From Hesseltinella vesiculosa (lineage: Eukaryota; Mucoromycota; Mucoromycetes; Mucorales; Cunninghamellaceae), in NCBI GenBank assembly GCA_002104935.1, contig MCGT01000009.1, positions 739,111 through 803,110 of the forward strand: a DNA stretch of 64,000 bases, written 5' to 3'. Position 1 is the stretch's first letter, and the number at the start of each line of letters is the position of its first letter. Below are positions 16,002 through 27,505 of this stretch, one piece after another. Position numbers and translations under genes: made by a program. The notes under the pieces were generated by a model. That model was not told where the DNA came from and ran no database searches. It saw nothing but the letters and a program-made list of their open reading frames with translations.

Positions 16002-16978
16002 TTATGCGGTTTTAGGCTTTTTCTGTGAAAGAAGAATAAAACGGGTTAGCCAAAGGTTGATCCACGGCAAACGCACTTACAGAAGCACCGAATCGTTCGG
16101 CACGCTGTCTCTTCTTCTCTTCATCCAAAACTTTGGAGGGAATGGGAATGTTGAATCGTTCGGCACGTTTTCGCAATACTTCAGGGTCAACGCCCTGAAA
16201 AGAGAGGAGGTGAGTATGGGCAAATACCAAAAGGAGTGGCCAAAAAAAAATCGCTTACAGAGGAAGCGCTCTTGACAACGGGCTTCTTTCCACGCTGTTG
16301 AGGTTTGTTCTTTTGCTGTTGCTTATTTTGCTGTTGGGGTTGAGGTTGTTGCTTTGGCTGGCCGGTGTTAAATCGTTCGGCACGAATTTTTTGTTTAGTC
16401 TTTTCATCCAAAGGCACATTGAATCGCTTGGCACGGTCGATCTTTCGTTGCACATCGGCCTGAGCATTCGATGGAGGCGCGGCCTTCTTTTCAAAGACGA
16501 CAGGTGTGAAGGAAAAGGATGATCCATCCTTGGTGGCGGGCACAGCAGGATCTTGTTGTTTTTCTGGTTCAGTAGTGGCTGTTGATGGCTTGCTCGTCGA
16601 TTCTGCTGGCTTTTTCTCTGTCAACGACTGGAACTCGGAATCAGCAAGATCGCTAGTGAAAGTGATGAAAAAAAAAAAATAGTGTGAGCCAAGACTGTTT
16701 TCTGGAGCCATGATCAAGTATTACTCAAGATTGGTTCCATCAAAGTCATCCAAGGTACCAAGTTCAGCTTCCAAGTTGGCCAATTCTTGAGCCTTTTGTT
16801 CATCGTGCTTGACCAATCGCTCAATCAACTCCTCCTTCTTGCCAGCATGAGGCAAATCATTCTTTTGTAGCAGTTCTAACCGTCGCATTGTTTAGCCAGC
16901 GTGTATATCATTTCTATTGATTTCATTGTGCTTACCTTGAAGATCTTTCACTTTGAGGGCTTTGTACTTTTCAGACAT
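16002..16978 (-). CDS. SAP-domain RNA/DNA-binding protein (THO1/SARNP-like)
   Basis: Likely homologue of yeast Tho1 and animal SARNP/CIP29, which bind nucleic acid and act in mRNP assembly and export with the TREX complex. Exons start at 16978, 16875, 16652 and 16194, with a last short exon coding KKPKTA before the stop at 16002. The N-terminal SAP helix-extension-helix reads KYKALKVKDLQELLQKNDLP then AGKKEELIERLV. A Ser/Thr/Pro/Gln-rich linker follows, with a Q/K-rich patch (QPQQQNKQQQKNKPQQRGKK). The C-terminal half carries four spaced RA(E/K)RF motifs (DRAKRFN, RAERFNTG, RAERFNIP, RAERFGAS). These are the Tho1 MOS11-type RNA-contact motifs. About 220-240 residues, as expected. Confidence 0.85.
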
Positions 16979-17249
16979 GTCAAGGAACAGCAATATTGGA
17001 AGAAGAAGAAAGAGAACGTGTCCGAAAACCCACAACAAAAAAGTCACTCATTCAAACTCAGCATCAAGAAAAAGAAAAAAAAAAAAAAAGCAGCGTTCGC
17101 GTGAGTTCTTTTTTTTTTCCTTTTGCCTGCCTTTTCTTTTATTTTTTTTTTTAATTGATTGAGTGCTCAACTGTTTATTTCACTTGCACATTGTTCCTTT
17201 TGATCCCTCTTGTTTGAAGATAAAGAAACATCCTTGACCCGGAACGAAT

Positions 17250-20200
17250 ATGTCAGGCGAACACTTTCATTCTCTTGTTTGCAAAGCAAGAATCGATCCT
17301 GATGCGGCTTCGTCCCTGGCCCAGCAACTGCCGATCTATAAAGACGACTTGATCAAGCTCCTTGACAACCATCCCAGAAATCCTACCGATCGTGATGCTG
17401 TGAAAAAAGGCAAGTTCTCTCACTCTTTCCCGCAAAGAATCACCGATGCCACCAAAAAAAGAAGATATGGCTAACAGTTTTTGTTCAACAGGCACGATGA
17501 TGATCAAAAGCGTAGAGCGTCATTTGGATGATACTTTCATCAATGAAGCCCTATTCTTGTCGGACATCTTAGATCTCAATGAAATCGACGCTGTCCATTT
17601 GTTGTCACAGGCAAAATCAACGATGCCATCCGATGCTAATCCTATCGAGGTGGCCGTCTTCCTTTACTATGACGACCATGTGTACTTGCTCGCCGCTCTG
17701 GACGTCCTTTTGTCTTCCATCAGAGACCCTTCCGTCAACAAAGAATCCCGCTCCATCTTTCGCAACATTGCTCAATCGCTCATGACTTCGGAGATCCCCA
17801 AACACTCCTCCTTCGTGGCCAAACTGATTGCCACCAGCGACACCCTACGCACCCTAGAAGAAAAGATCAGCGAAAGCGGAGGCATGCCATTGCAAGGTAC
17901 CAGTCTCGGCAATTTGGGCGATGCCAGCAATCACAAACGTCTCGAACGCATCAAGGATGAACGGGTCTACCTGGTACAAATCATCTATCACCTGGCGGCT
18001 TCCTTTGATTTTCAACACCAGGACATCTTCCGCATCCTCGACACTCTCCGCCTGATGGACTTGACCGATATCACTGTCTGCCACTGGCTAGCCATCGTCC
18101 TTGCCATCTTGTCCTCCCACCACTTTGTCAGTGACGCCATCAACCAAGCTCGCAGCAGCGACCCTCATACCAGTGACGCCATGGACGTCACCCCTTCACC
18201 CCTCTCCTCGCCCGACTTGCACAATCGGTCCATGGACCTCACTTTTGACTGCCTCCAGTCCGATGTGGGCTTCATTGACAGCTTTCACCAAGACTTCACG
18301 TCCAAGCTGTGGAAGGTGCCTGCCTTGAAAGCCACCGTCGCCATCCAGTGGGTCGCCTTTCTCGCCTCGGCCCGTCAGCTCTACCCTTCTGTCAATGACC
18401 TGTCCATCACCACCAGCATCAACCTCGAAGAGTACTTTGATGCTGCCATCGATACCAAGGCACTTGTCTTCTTGAACGACTTTGTGCTCTACTTCCAGCA
18501 GCCTGACGCCAATACCGACATCGATCGACATGTCATCAAAACAGCCGTGATCGAAGAACGTCGCTTTGCTCTGGATCAAGACGCGCCCATGGACTCGTCC
18601 GACTTTACGCTGTACAACGCATTCATCGCCCCCGATTTCCAGCCATTCGTAATAAAGGAAATAGAAACCATGCTGCTGACTGTCATCCTGACCATGGCCG
18701 ATCATTTGCGCAGCCTCAAGTACCGCGAAGAAGACTCTCGCCAGGCCAGAGCCAATGCAGAAACCAATGTAAGTATAGTCGATGATGCAAAAAGTAATGG
18801 ACTTTTTTTTTTTTTTCTAACGGATTACCAATCACAAGGAAAGCGCCAGTCAGTCCATGCTGAAACTGCCATTCACCACGCCTTCACCCTCACCCTCTCC
18901 TGTGCCTGTTTACTGTGGCCTGGAGCAACTGTTTACCGCCATGGCGAGTGTGTACCGCCACCGTCTGAATCAAGGCCTCAAGTTCTGGTACCGCTACGAC
19001 AACCCGCTGAACGCCTTTGTCAAACATCTCACCGATGTCCGTGAACGATCCACCGCCCGAGCCATCGTGGCGTTCTTTTCCGCCATTGCTGGTGGTGACC
19101 AATGCGCCCCGCTTGCTTTCCAGCTCATGGAGGCTGGTACCGATCGAACCGCCCTCACCTCCAGCACCAAGGTGTCGTGGGGCATGCTGTTTGCCTGCAT
19201 CCAGTACTACCTTCCCATCATCACCACCTCGACAAAAATGGACGACAACGACGAGTCCCTGCTGATCGAGCTGCTGTCGCTCATGCAGCAGGTCGTCCTT
19301 TACTCACCCGTGGCTCGACATGCTCTCTGGCAGGATCCCCTCTACCAAACCCGAGATAGTTTGCTGCAGCTCGTCAGCCGACCCATCTCCTCCTTGCTCC
19401 GTGCGGCTCTTCTCAATACATTGGCCGCTTTTGCCACTTCCTGGGGCGGCGGTATCGATGGCTTGGGTGCTTCAATCTCGGCCGAGATCTGGCTGGCTCT
19501 CGAGGCAAGCGATTACCTCGTCGACAAGTTGCCCACAGCCAAACCCTCCACCGTGCAAAACATCTCCGGCAGCTTACCCCCTGGATCCGGCGCACCCCCA
19601 CCTGCTTACTGGGGCACGCTGAACATGGAAAAAGAAAAGGACCACGGCTACCACGAAACCCTGGCCTTGCTCAAACTCCTGGGCGATGCCATCCACACAC
19701 CCAACCGACGCGACGACCTGCTGAACGGCTTCCCTCCCATGGCCTCAACCCTCCCTCCCTCCCTCGGTCTTGACACCCGCCCTTCGCCTGGTGGCAAACC
19801 CTACGTTCGTCTCGTGGTCGACATCCTGACAAAGCTGTCCAGTTTATCCTTCCAATACCCCGGCACCCAATGGCAGCTCACCGCGGCGTGTCTCAAGGTG
19901 CTCGAGAACAGCCTCGACTCATTCGACCTCCAGCTGCTAGCTTCACTCAACAAAATGTCCTTTGCAGCCAAGATGCAAGCCACTGGCCAAACCGATACCA
20001 TTGCCACCCCCGAGAACATGCAAGCCCTGCTTTACAGCTATGTCACGCACCCGGGCTATTCAGTCATGCTTGGGATGCTTTCGTACGATGGCCATTACAA
20101 GAAACTGTTCGAGCTACTTGACGACAGCCTGGACCGCATTGCTGACCACCGCCACTTTGGTCCCTATTACATCAAGTGCGTGCTCCGGACGCTGCGCATC

Positions 20201-23200
20201 ATGTACCGCGTGCTTCAGCTTCAAGACAGCTTCATCAACGTGCTCCTACCCAGCTTGGCCGAAAAGTCGCAACGCACCAATACCTCGAAATTCAAGCTCC
20301 AGAATGCTACTTTTGATGCTGTGCCCAGAGTGGTGTCGCTGGGTCAACATTTACTCTCACACTCACCCACTATTGTCCAGATAGCCTTGCTGACCAATGC
20401 CGAAGAATTCGAAGAGATCTGCTGCCTTAGCACCCGGGTGCTGGATGCTCTGGCCACCGGCCACCTGTTACCCATGCCTGCCCGTGGCGCCCAGGCCGAC
20501 AGTAGCAACACCATCATCTCCTCTACCCCGACCCTCCTGCCCTTGGACGTACCCACCATCAGCACCCCGATCCCCAAGATGGCTGACCGCATCGCCAAGA
20601 TCTTGTCTTCCTCCAAGTCTTCCTCCACCATCCGCTTTGGTGTCGAACAGCGCTTGGCCATCGACCAGCCAGAACTCACCTCGGTCGACGACTACTTGTA
20701 CGACATCAACAACATACCCTTCTGGACGGCATCCAAGACCATCCGTGACAGCTATCCCTTTGACTCGGAGGACGACGTTGACATGGCCCGACCACAACGT
20801 ATCTGCTCTGTGCGCATCGCCCTGTTGGATCTCCTGGTCAACAACGTCGCGCTCGACACCATCACTCCCAACGTTGCCGAGTATCTGCTTGGCTATATGG
20901 ATGTCGGTCGTCTGTCCCCCGTGTTCAACCGCATCCTTTCCATGATGGCCATCCCTGACAGCAAGCTTTCGTCGCTGGCCCTCCTGAAACGAAACAAGCC
21001 CCTTTCGCGACTCAGCAGCATGATGGATCTGTCTACAGACAACCTGTTTGGTCTGGCCTCACAAACCAGTGAAATGGACGAAGACAGCAGTGACGACCTG
21101 ATGCAGCTTTACGGAGGAACGTTGGCGGTCGACAAGGACAACGACGAGTTGTTGGTGCAAACCCATCCAATCTTGGCCGAAAAGTGCTATCGCCTGATGT
21201 ACCAGCTGTGTGCCCACCCAACGACCGCCCACACGACCTTGCGCATCCTCCGCACCGAACACGACTATTTCTTCCGTCAATGCGCAGCTTTGTATGGCCG
21301 TCTGGAAACCGACGCCCACGTGCCTGTACCCACCGTATTTGCTGGCAACATGATCCTACCTGACAACACCTCCATTGCGAGCGATGCCCTGCGCCTGCCT
21401 GCACTGCTTCACCAACGCGCCTGGTTCCTGGAGTCGTTGGCCTTGGAACTGCATTATCTGGCGGACACCCAGCAAAAAGCCAACATCACCACCCTCCTCG
21501 ACCCGCTCTTCCGCGCCGATGTCCTGCCTGGCCAAGGTGTGCAGCACCCTCGCTTTGACCAAACATGTATCAAGGTGGTGGAATTGCTGCGTAGTCTGGA
21601 TTTCCGCTGGCAAGATGGTCTGCTCACGCAAGTGCCTGACGCCTTTGAACCGGTGTATTTCCCTTGCTTCGACGCCACTCCTTTCAAGACCACCAGCGCC
21701 CGTGGCTGTGAAGTGTTTGATATGGTCTCCATCTATGCCGTCTTAGTGCAAGAATACCAGGCCAGGGCTCAAGCAACCGCCACTGTGACGCCATCGATGG
21801 CCATGGATGATGACAACAAGGGTGATGCCGTGATGGATGCCATGCGGGAAGAAATGTACACGATCCTGTCTGTCCTGATGGCCGAGAACCACTCGCGCGA
21901 AATCATCCATGCTCGTCTACACTGCCTGCGTGCCTGGAAGCAAGTGATTCATGTAGCCCTGACCGACTGTGCCGACTTCTTCGATGCCGATCGCTTTGTG
22001 TTTGTGGTGTATGCTCTTCTGGAGGCGCTGTTCCCTGCCATCGCTCAATGGCGTGACTATGGCGATGTCTCGGTGATGAAAGCCTTGTCCCAGCTGGTGA
22101 TGACCTTGGTGGCGCGTCTGGTCCATCAAGATCCTAGTGTCCAAGCTCCGACACAATCGTCACTGCCTCCTTTGCGGCCCACTCTTCTGACCGATCACCA
22201 GCTCCTGTATATTCTTACCTCACTGGTCAAGGCGGTCCACCAAGACCTACCCGGCCAAGTCCGTGGCAACTTCTACATGGCCATTGTTAATGTGCTTCAG
22301 TATGTTCAGCTCCACTGTACCAGCGCTCCCGGCTTTGTGCATCCGCTCAAGATCCAGCTTGTCGATTACCTGGCCAGCTGCTACGATGACCTGATGTCGA
22401 TCATGTGCAACGATGCTTGCTATGGCCTTGGTGTGTGGCGCACTACTGCTCTAACCGCTCTGTCTTGCCTGTATGAGCTGTCGCAAGACGTCAATGTCTC
22501 GCAATTCCTGTCCTTGCTGATCCGACGCAATTTCCTGCGCTTCATCATCGATACCATCAAGAAAGAAGACGAGCTGCTTGTCCGTATTGTCTCGGAGCCA
22601 GAAGGTATAAAATCAAACCACTGCTTTGCATCAGCGCTCACTCTTATTATTTATTATTATTTTTTCGTCCATAGCCTCTCTTTACCCATTGTACATTTAT
22701 GAAGCTGAAATTGCTTTGCTGACCCGGATTTCCTGTACCAAGGAAGGTGCCCAGTGCTTGATTGACAATGGCATCATGGACGTTATTGGCCGGTGCGAAT
22801 TTTTGCGCTCACATCCCAAAGGTAGGAAGGAAAGCGTCGCGTTTTTTGAAGACGTATACCAAAGAGCTCACTGTTTTTTTTTTAATTTTATTGCATAGAA
22901 AACAAAAAGCTGCTGGCCCTGTACAATGAACTGCTACAGCCCACGTTGGTATTGATTACAGGCATCGTCACAGTTGTTGGGAAACTCAATGGCACGTTGT
23001 TACAAAAGGTAGAGCGCTTTCCCCACTAGCATTTGGAAGCCAAGATTGCTCACTCTATTTTTTTTTTTATCCAGGCGGAACACTTTGTGCATCTACAGCA
23101 AGACTTGATTATCTCAGTGCTGCGCTTTGACTTATCGCTAGTGACCTATGCCAAGCTCGAGCAAATGAAACTGGTCACAAACCTGATGTACCGCCTCAGC

Positions 23201-23470
23201 TGTCGCCCTGGGTACTTCCAGCAGATGTTGGTTCACAATCTCAGCGTCGTCCATGCTGCCATGGTTCACCTGCTCGATCTGCCCAGCGACAAGGATATCC
23301 TGGCCCGCATCTCGCCAGCCAACGAACAAGAAACTGTCTGGGCCAAGACGCCGCTGGTCGAGAATAACGTCCCCACCAACAAGTTTGTTTCCATGGTACG
23401 TCAAGAGCTCAAACACATCAGCATTGCCTCCAAGCTCTATGATCACAACCAGAAGCAAGATCAGCCATAG
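17250..23470 (+). CDS. NUP192: Nucleoporin NUP192/NUP205, inner ring scaffold
   Basis: Very large alpha-helical scaffold of the nuclear pore inner ring. Six exons (17250-17409, 17492-18768, 18839-22604, 22675-22821, 22899-23008, 23075-23470) splice in frame to 1,951 residues, within the family's usual range. Recognisable family segments include FINEALFLSDILDLNE near the N terminus, IEVAVFLYYDDHVYLLAALD, YCGLEQLFTAMASVYRHRL, and the C-terminal YEAEIALLTRISCTKEGAQ. The first intron uses a GC donor (AAAAAG|GCAAGT at 17410) with a normal CAG acceptor; the nearby GT alternative breaks the frame. Exon 3, at 3.8 kb, is the longest uninterrupted coding exon in the window. No membrane segment or FG repeats are seen, as expected. 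Confidence 0.9.
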
Positions 23471-23776
23471 ACATGCCCTCCTCTCCCGTCTCATATTTTT
23501 TTATTGTCACTTTTTTCACCCTCTCTATCAAAAAATAAATTTGCTCGGCCGTGCCTCGTAGAGCATGCACGATGTAGTATGACACAGTGGAGGTTTCCAC
23601 GAGTTGAGCATTTGAAAGGTGGCATTGAATAGAAAAAGCACAGACAGAATTTTAGGAAAAGGGCCCGAGATTGGCACGTACTACCTGTGCTAAAAATAAA
23701 ATACTATCAGTGTTTTCGGCAAAACATGTAGAATTTACAAATTTGCAAAAGGGCAGGCACTTGTGAAAAACAGATA
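23471..23776. other. Gap between NUP192 and the mariner element
   Basis: Holds the nucleoporin 3' end (AATAAA at about 23534) and AT-rich DNA up to the TA target site. A segment around 23731-23751 (ATTTACAAATTTGCAAAA) closely resembles one just right of the transposon at 25448-25468. No gene is seen. Confidence 0.4.
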
Positions 23777-23801
23777 CAGTCCTTCCGGAGTTTAGTGTCG
23801 G
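23777..23801 (+). repeat. Left terminal inverted repeat of mariner element
   Basis: Begins CAGTCCTTCCGG directly after TA and ends GTGTCGG; exact reverse complement of 25407-25431. Confidence 0.95.
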
Positions 23802-23994
23802 ATTTTATTGGATTATGTGTCTTTCCCAAATCTGACCAAGAGTCTTAAGAATAAATTTTTAGAGTTCCAAAAAAAAAAAAAACGGAGTGCCCCATCCTAA
23901 AAAACCAAAGTGTCGTATAAAAAAAAACGAAGTGTCTAACCCCAGTGTCGTGTTTTATGATATCGCATATATTATTTTCAAAAATAAATAAAAT

Positions 23995-25255
23995 TTAAAT
24001 GGACATACTCTTCAAGCAATCGTCAATGCGATCCGATGAGTACCTAACAAAACCATAAAGGTGCTCTTGTGGAATCTGATTGCAAGCTTCCTGAATGCGT
24101 CCAGAAAGCAACTCATCTTCTTTCAGCATGTCGCGCCTCACTCTACTCTTCACTGCAGCCCAAAATTGCTCGATCGGATTGAGCTCAGGAGAATATGGTG
24201 GGAGGTAAATGCATCTGTATCCACGGTCCGTGATCAGTTTCTTGATAAGCTTGGATTGATGGATTGGTGCATTATCCATTACGAGGTGATAATTCTGGAA
24301 CTCAACGTGCTCATCCATGACATCCATCACAGATTCGAGGAAGCTTATGTAGTGATGCGTGCAGGTGCCTCCTTTTCCACCCACCTTCGAGGTTGTCTTC
24401 TGTGAAGTTTTGCGCTTTTTTTTGCCCAGGGTGGTTTTGTTTGGTGGCTTTCGAATGCTTGCTGTCTTAGTTGTAACAACCGTTTTGGACCCTACGGGAG
24501 AATATCCAAATGTACGTCTAAGATTGATACTGAACGCAGCTTCATCGATGAAGATACAATTCATAATGAAATCCATGTCACTATCACGGCAGGTTCTTGC
24601 CCACAATAGCCGTTTCTCGATTGTTTCCGGTGCATTTCGCATCTCGGGATGGGTGATCGTTCTCTTCAACGAGAGGTTGCATTCATTTGTCATAAAGTCA
24701 TGTACAGCTGACTTTTTTACTGTCAAACCGTTGAAATGCCCGCAAAGCGCATCAACAACGTCGGCCACTCGTAATAAAGGCTGTTCATCGATGAGATTGG
24801 TAACGAATGCTTTGTGCTCAGAGCCAAGCGCTGGCTTAGGTCCACGTCGTTGACTGCTCGTTTCCAGTTCAATTTCACCAGTTTCGGTCCACCGCTTGCA
24901 CCATCGCTGGGCGGTCTTTTCAGGTACACCAAATTTCTTCCCTGCAGCAGAGTTTTTCGGTGTAATACTCGACCACATTTTTTTTTACGTGATATGGATA
25001 GCGATTCCCTTTTGAAGGTTGAGATTTGGTAGGCATCCTTCTGTCATCATCCTTGATTTTGAGCGTGGGCTGATCGTCGTCCTCCATAGATGCATTTTCA
25101 TTAGGGCGATTCGTCGATATGTATTTGTTGTAATTTGTGAGAGACTCCACTTCCATGAACTCGATTTCCTCTTCATTTTCTTCATCCACGTCTTCCCCAT
25201 TTTCGTTTAGCGTTTGCCCATCAGGTTGGATATATCGAAATGTAAATTGAGTCAT
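23995..25255 (-). pseudogene. Mariner-type transposase, one-base frameshift
   Basis: Cut-and-paste transposase in two overlapping minus-strand frames. The first starts at ATG 25255, with an acidic N terminus (EDVDEENEEEIEFMEVE), and reads to VKKNVVEYYTEK. The second continues NSAAGKKFGVPEKTAQRW and goes on to a stop at 23995. Adding one A to the A5 run (plus-strand T5 at 24953-24957) joins them into about 420 residues. The joined region is a homeodomain-like helix-turn-helix (KKFGVPEKTAQRWCKRW). The catalytic core has CIFIDEAAFS, VMDNAPIHQ and LPPYSPELNPIEQFW. The spacing from the second Asp to the Glu of NPIE is 34 residues, giving DD34E. All three acidic residues are present, so only the homopolymer break argues against activity. 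Consensus error is a live alternative. Confidence 0.85.
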
Positions 25256-25406
25256 AGGAGCAAGAAAGAAAGCAAGGAAAAAAAAATAAGGACACTAGCC
25301 CCAGACACTCGCTTTTCTTCTTGGCGACACTGGTTTTGGAAAGCACAGACATTCTATTTTTGCAGGCATTTCTGAAATGAGTAGCAGACAGCAAACACAT
25401 TAAACC

Positions 25407-25431
25407 CCGACACTAAACTCCGGAAGGACTG
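25407..25431 (-). repeat. Right terminal inverted repeat of mariner element
   Basis: Reads CCGACACTAAAC... and ends GGAAGGACTG directly before TA; exact reverse complement of 23777-23801. Confidence 0.95.
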
Positions 25432-25471
25432 TACTCAGGCCTCCAGTTCAATTACCAAATTTGCAAAACAA

Positions 25472-27446
25472 CGACAAAAAAAGCTTCTTAAAGGTAAAAA
25501 AAAAAGATTTTGTCAAAGGCAAAAAGCTTTTGTTAAAGGCAAAAAGCTTTTGTCAAAGGCAAAAAGCTTTTGTCAAAGGCAAAAAGCTTTTGTCAAAGGC
25601 AAAAAACTTATGTCAAAGGCAAAAGGCCTGCGTCAAAGGCTAAAAGCTTTTGACAAAGGCTAAAAGCTTTTGTCAAAGGCAAAAAGCTTTTGTCAAAGGC
25701 AAAAAACTTATGTCAAAGGCAAAAGGCCTGCGTCAAAGGCAAAAAGCTTTTGTTAAAGGCAAAAAGCTTTTGTCAAAGGCAAAAAGCTTTTGTCAAAGGC
25801 AAAAAACTTATGTCAAAGGCAAAAGGCCTGCGTCAAAGGCAAAAAGCTTTTGACAAAGGCTAAAAGCTTTTGACAAAGGCTAAAAGCTTTTGACAAAGGC
25901 TAAAAGCTTTTGACAAAGGCAAAAAGCTTTTGTCAAAGGCAAAAAACTTATGTCAAAGGCAAAAGGCCTGCGTCAAAGGCAAAAAGCTTTTGTCAAAGGC
26001 AAAAAACTTATGTCAAAGGCAAAAGGCCTGCGTCAAAGGCAAAAAGCTTTTGTTAAAGGCAAAAAGCTTTTGTCAAAGGCAAAAAGCTTTTGTCAAAGGC
26101 AAAAAACTTATGTCAAAGGCAAAAGGCCTGCGTCAAAGGCTAAAAGCTTTTGACAAAGGCTAAAAGCTTTTGACAAAGGCAAAAGGCCTGCGTCAAAGGC
26201 AAAAAGCTTTTGACAAAGGCAAAAAGCTTTTGACAAAGGCAAAAAGCTTTTGACAAAGGCTAAAAGCTTTTGACAAAGGCTAAAAGCTTTTGACAAAGGC
26301 AAAAGGCCTGCGTCAAAGGCAAAAAGCTTTTGTTAAAGGCAAAAAGCTTTTGTCAAAGGCTAAAAGCTTTTGTCAAAGATAAAAAACTTATGTCAAAGGC
26401 AAAAAGCTTTTGACAAAGGCAAAAAGCTTTTGTCAAAGGCAAAAAGCTTTTGTCAAAGGCAAAAAGCTTTTGTCAAAGGCAAAAAGCTTTTGTCAAAGGC
26501 AAAAAACTTATGTCAAAGGCAAAAAGCTTTTGACAAAGGCTAAAAGCTTTTGACAAAGGCTAAAAGCTTTTGACAAAGGCAAAAAGCTTTTGACAAAGGC
26601 TAAAAGCTTTTGTCAAAGGCAAAAAGCTTTTGTCAAAGGCAAAAAACTTATGTCAAAGGCAAAAGGCCTGCGTCAAAGGCAAAAAGCTTTTGTCAAAGGC
26701 AAAAAACTTATGTCAAAGGCAAAAGGCCTGCGTCAAAGGCAAAAAGCTTTTGACAAAGGCTAAAAGCTTTTGACAAAGGCTAAAAGCTTTTGACAAAGGC
26801 TAAAAGCTTTTGACAAAGGCTAAAAGCTTTTGACAAAGGCTAAAAGCTTTTGACAAAGGCTAAAAGCTTTTGACAAAGGCTAAAAGCTTTTGACAAAGGC
26901 TAAAAGCTTTTGACAAAGGCAAAAAGCTTTTGTCAAAGGCAAAAAACTTATGTCAAAGGCAAAAGGCCTGCGTCAAAGGCAAAAAGCTTTTGACAAAGGC
27001 TAAAAGCTTTTGACAAAGGCTAAAAGCTTTTGACAAAGGCAAAAAGCTTTTGACAAAGGCTAAAAAGCTTTTGTCAAAGGCAAAAAGCTTTTGTCAAAGG
27101 CAAAAAACTTATGTCAAAGGCAAAAAGCTTTTGTCAAAGGCAAAAAGCTTTTGTCAAAGCAAAAGCTGCAAAGGCAAAAAGCTTTTGTCAAAGGCAAAAA
27201 ACTTATGTCAAAGGCAAAAGGCCTGCGTCAAAGGCAAAAAGCTTTTGACAAAGGCTAAAAGCTTTTGACAAAGGCTAAAAAGCTTTTGACAAAGGCAAAA
27301 AGCTTTTGTCAAAGGCTAAAAGCTTTTGTCAAAGAAAAAGCTTTGTCAAAGAGATAAAAAGCTTTTGTCAAAGGCAAAAAGCTTTTGACAAAATAGCCAG
27401 TGTCAAAGGAAAAAAGCTTTTGTCAAAAAAGCCTGTGTCTAAAAGC
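25472..27446. repeat. 20-bp A-tract minisatellite array, about 95 units
   Basis: Tandem repeat of AAAAAGCTTTTGTCAAAGGC and close variants. From 25501 to 27060 there are exactly 78 units in strict 20-bp register without one insertion or deletion. After 27061 the register slips and units decay into 27446. Main variants are taaaagcttttgacaaaggc (including eight in a row from 26761), aaaaaacttatgtcaaaggc and aaaaggcctgcgtcaaaggc. Most units contain the 10-bp palindrome AAAAGCTTTT. Because 20 is not a multiple of three, long open frames across the array (rich in KAKSFCQRQK-type repeats) are artefacts. The array ends about 60 bp before the ATG of the recombinase-like gene. Confidence 0.97.
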
Positions 27447-27505
27447 TACTTTTTCTCTGTATCTTTTTTTGTTTCTCTTGCACCTTTATTTCTTTATTGA
27501 TCTCC

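Larger units (their letters stand above)
23777..25431 (-). mobile_element. Complete Tc1/mariner (IS630-type) DD34E DNA transposon
   Basis: A 1,655-bp element bounded by perfect 25-bp terminal inverted repeats and a TA dinucleotide on both sides (23775-23776 and 25432-25433), the target duplication of this superfamily. It contains one minus-strand transposase gene. Both subterminal regions carry repeated AGTGTC(G/T) motifs in orientations mirrored between the ends. Intact TIRs and TSD suggest insertion that is recent relative to sequence decay. It lies about 40 bp from the 20-bp repeat array. Confidence 0.93.

Noticed and set aside
24930..24980. A 47-bp intron (GTAAAA...CTGCAG) to explain the transposase frame change
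   Set aside because: The resulting phase gives the wrong reading frame and removes part of the helix-turn-helix. A single missing A explains the data better.
25472..27446. CRISPR array
   Set aside because: The repeats are directly head to tail with no spacers, and the genome is fungal.
25461..27500. Open frames across the minisatellite (KAKSFCQRQK-type repeats)
   Set aside because: A 20-bp unit reads in all three frames in turn and opens them all. There is no start context and no support as protein.
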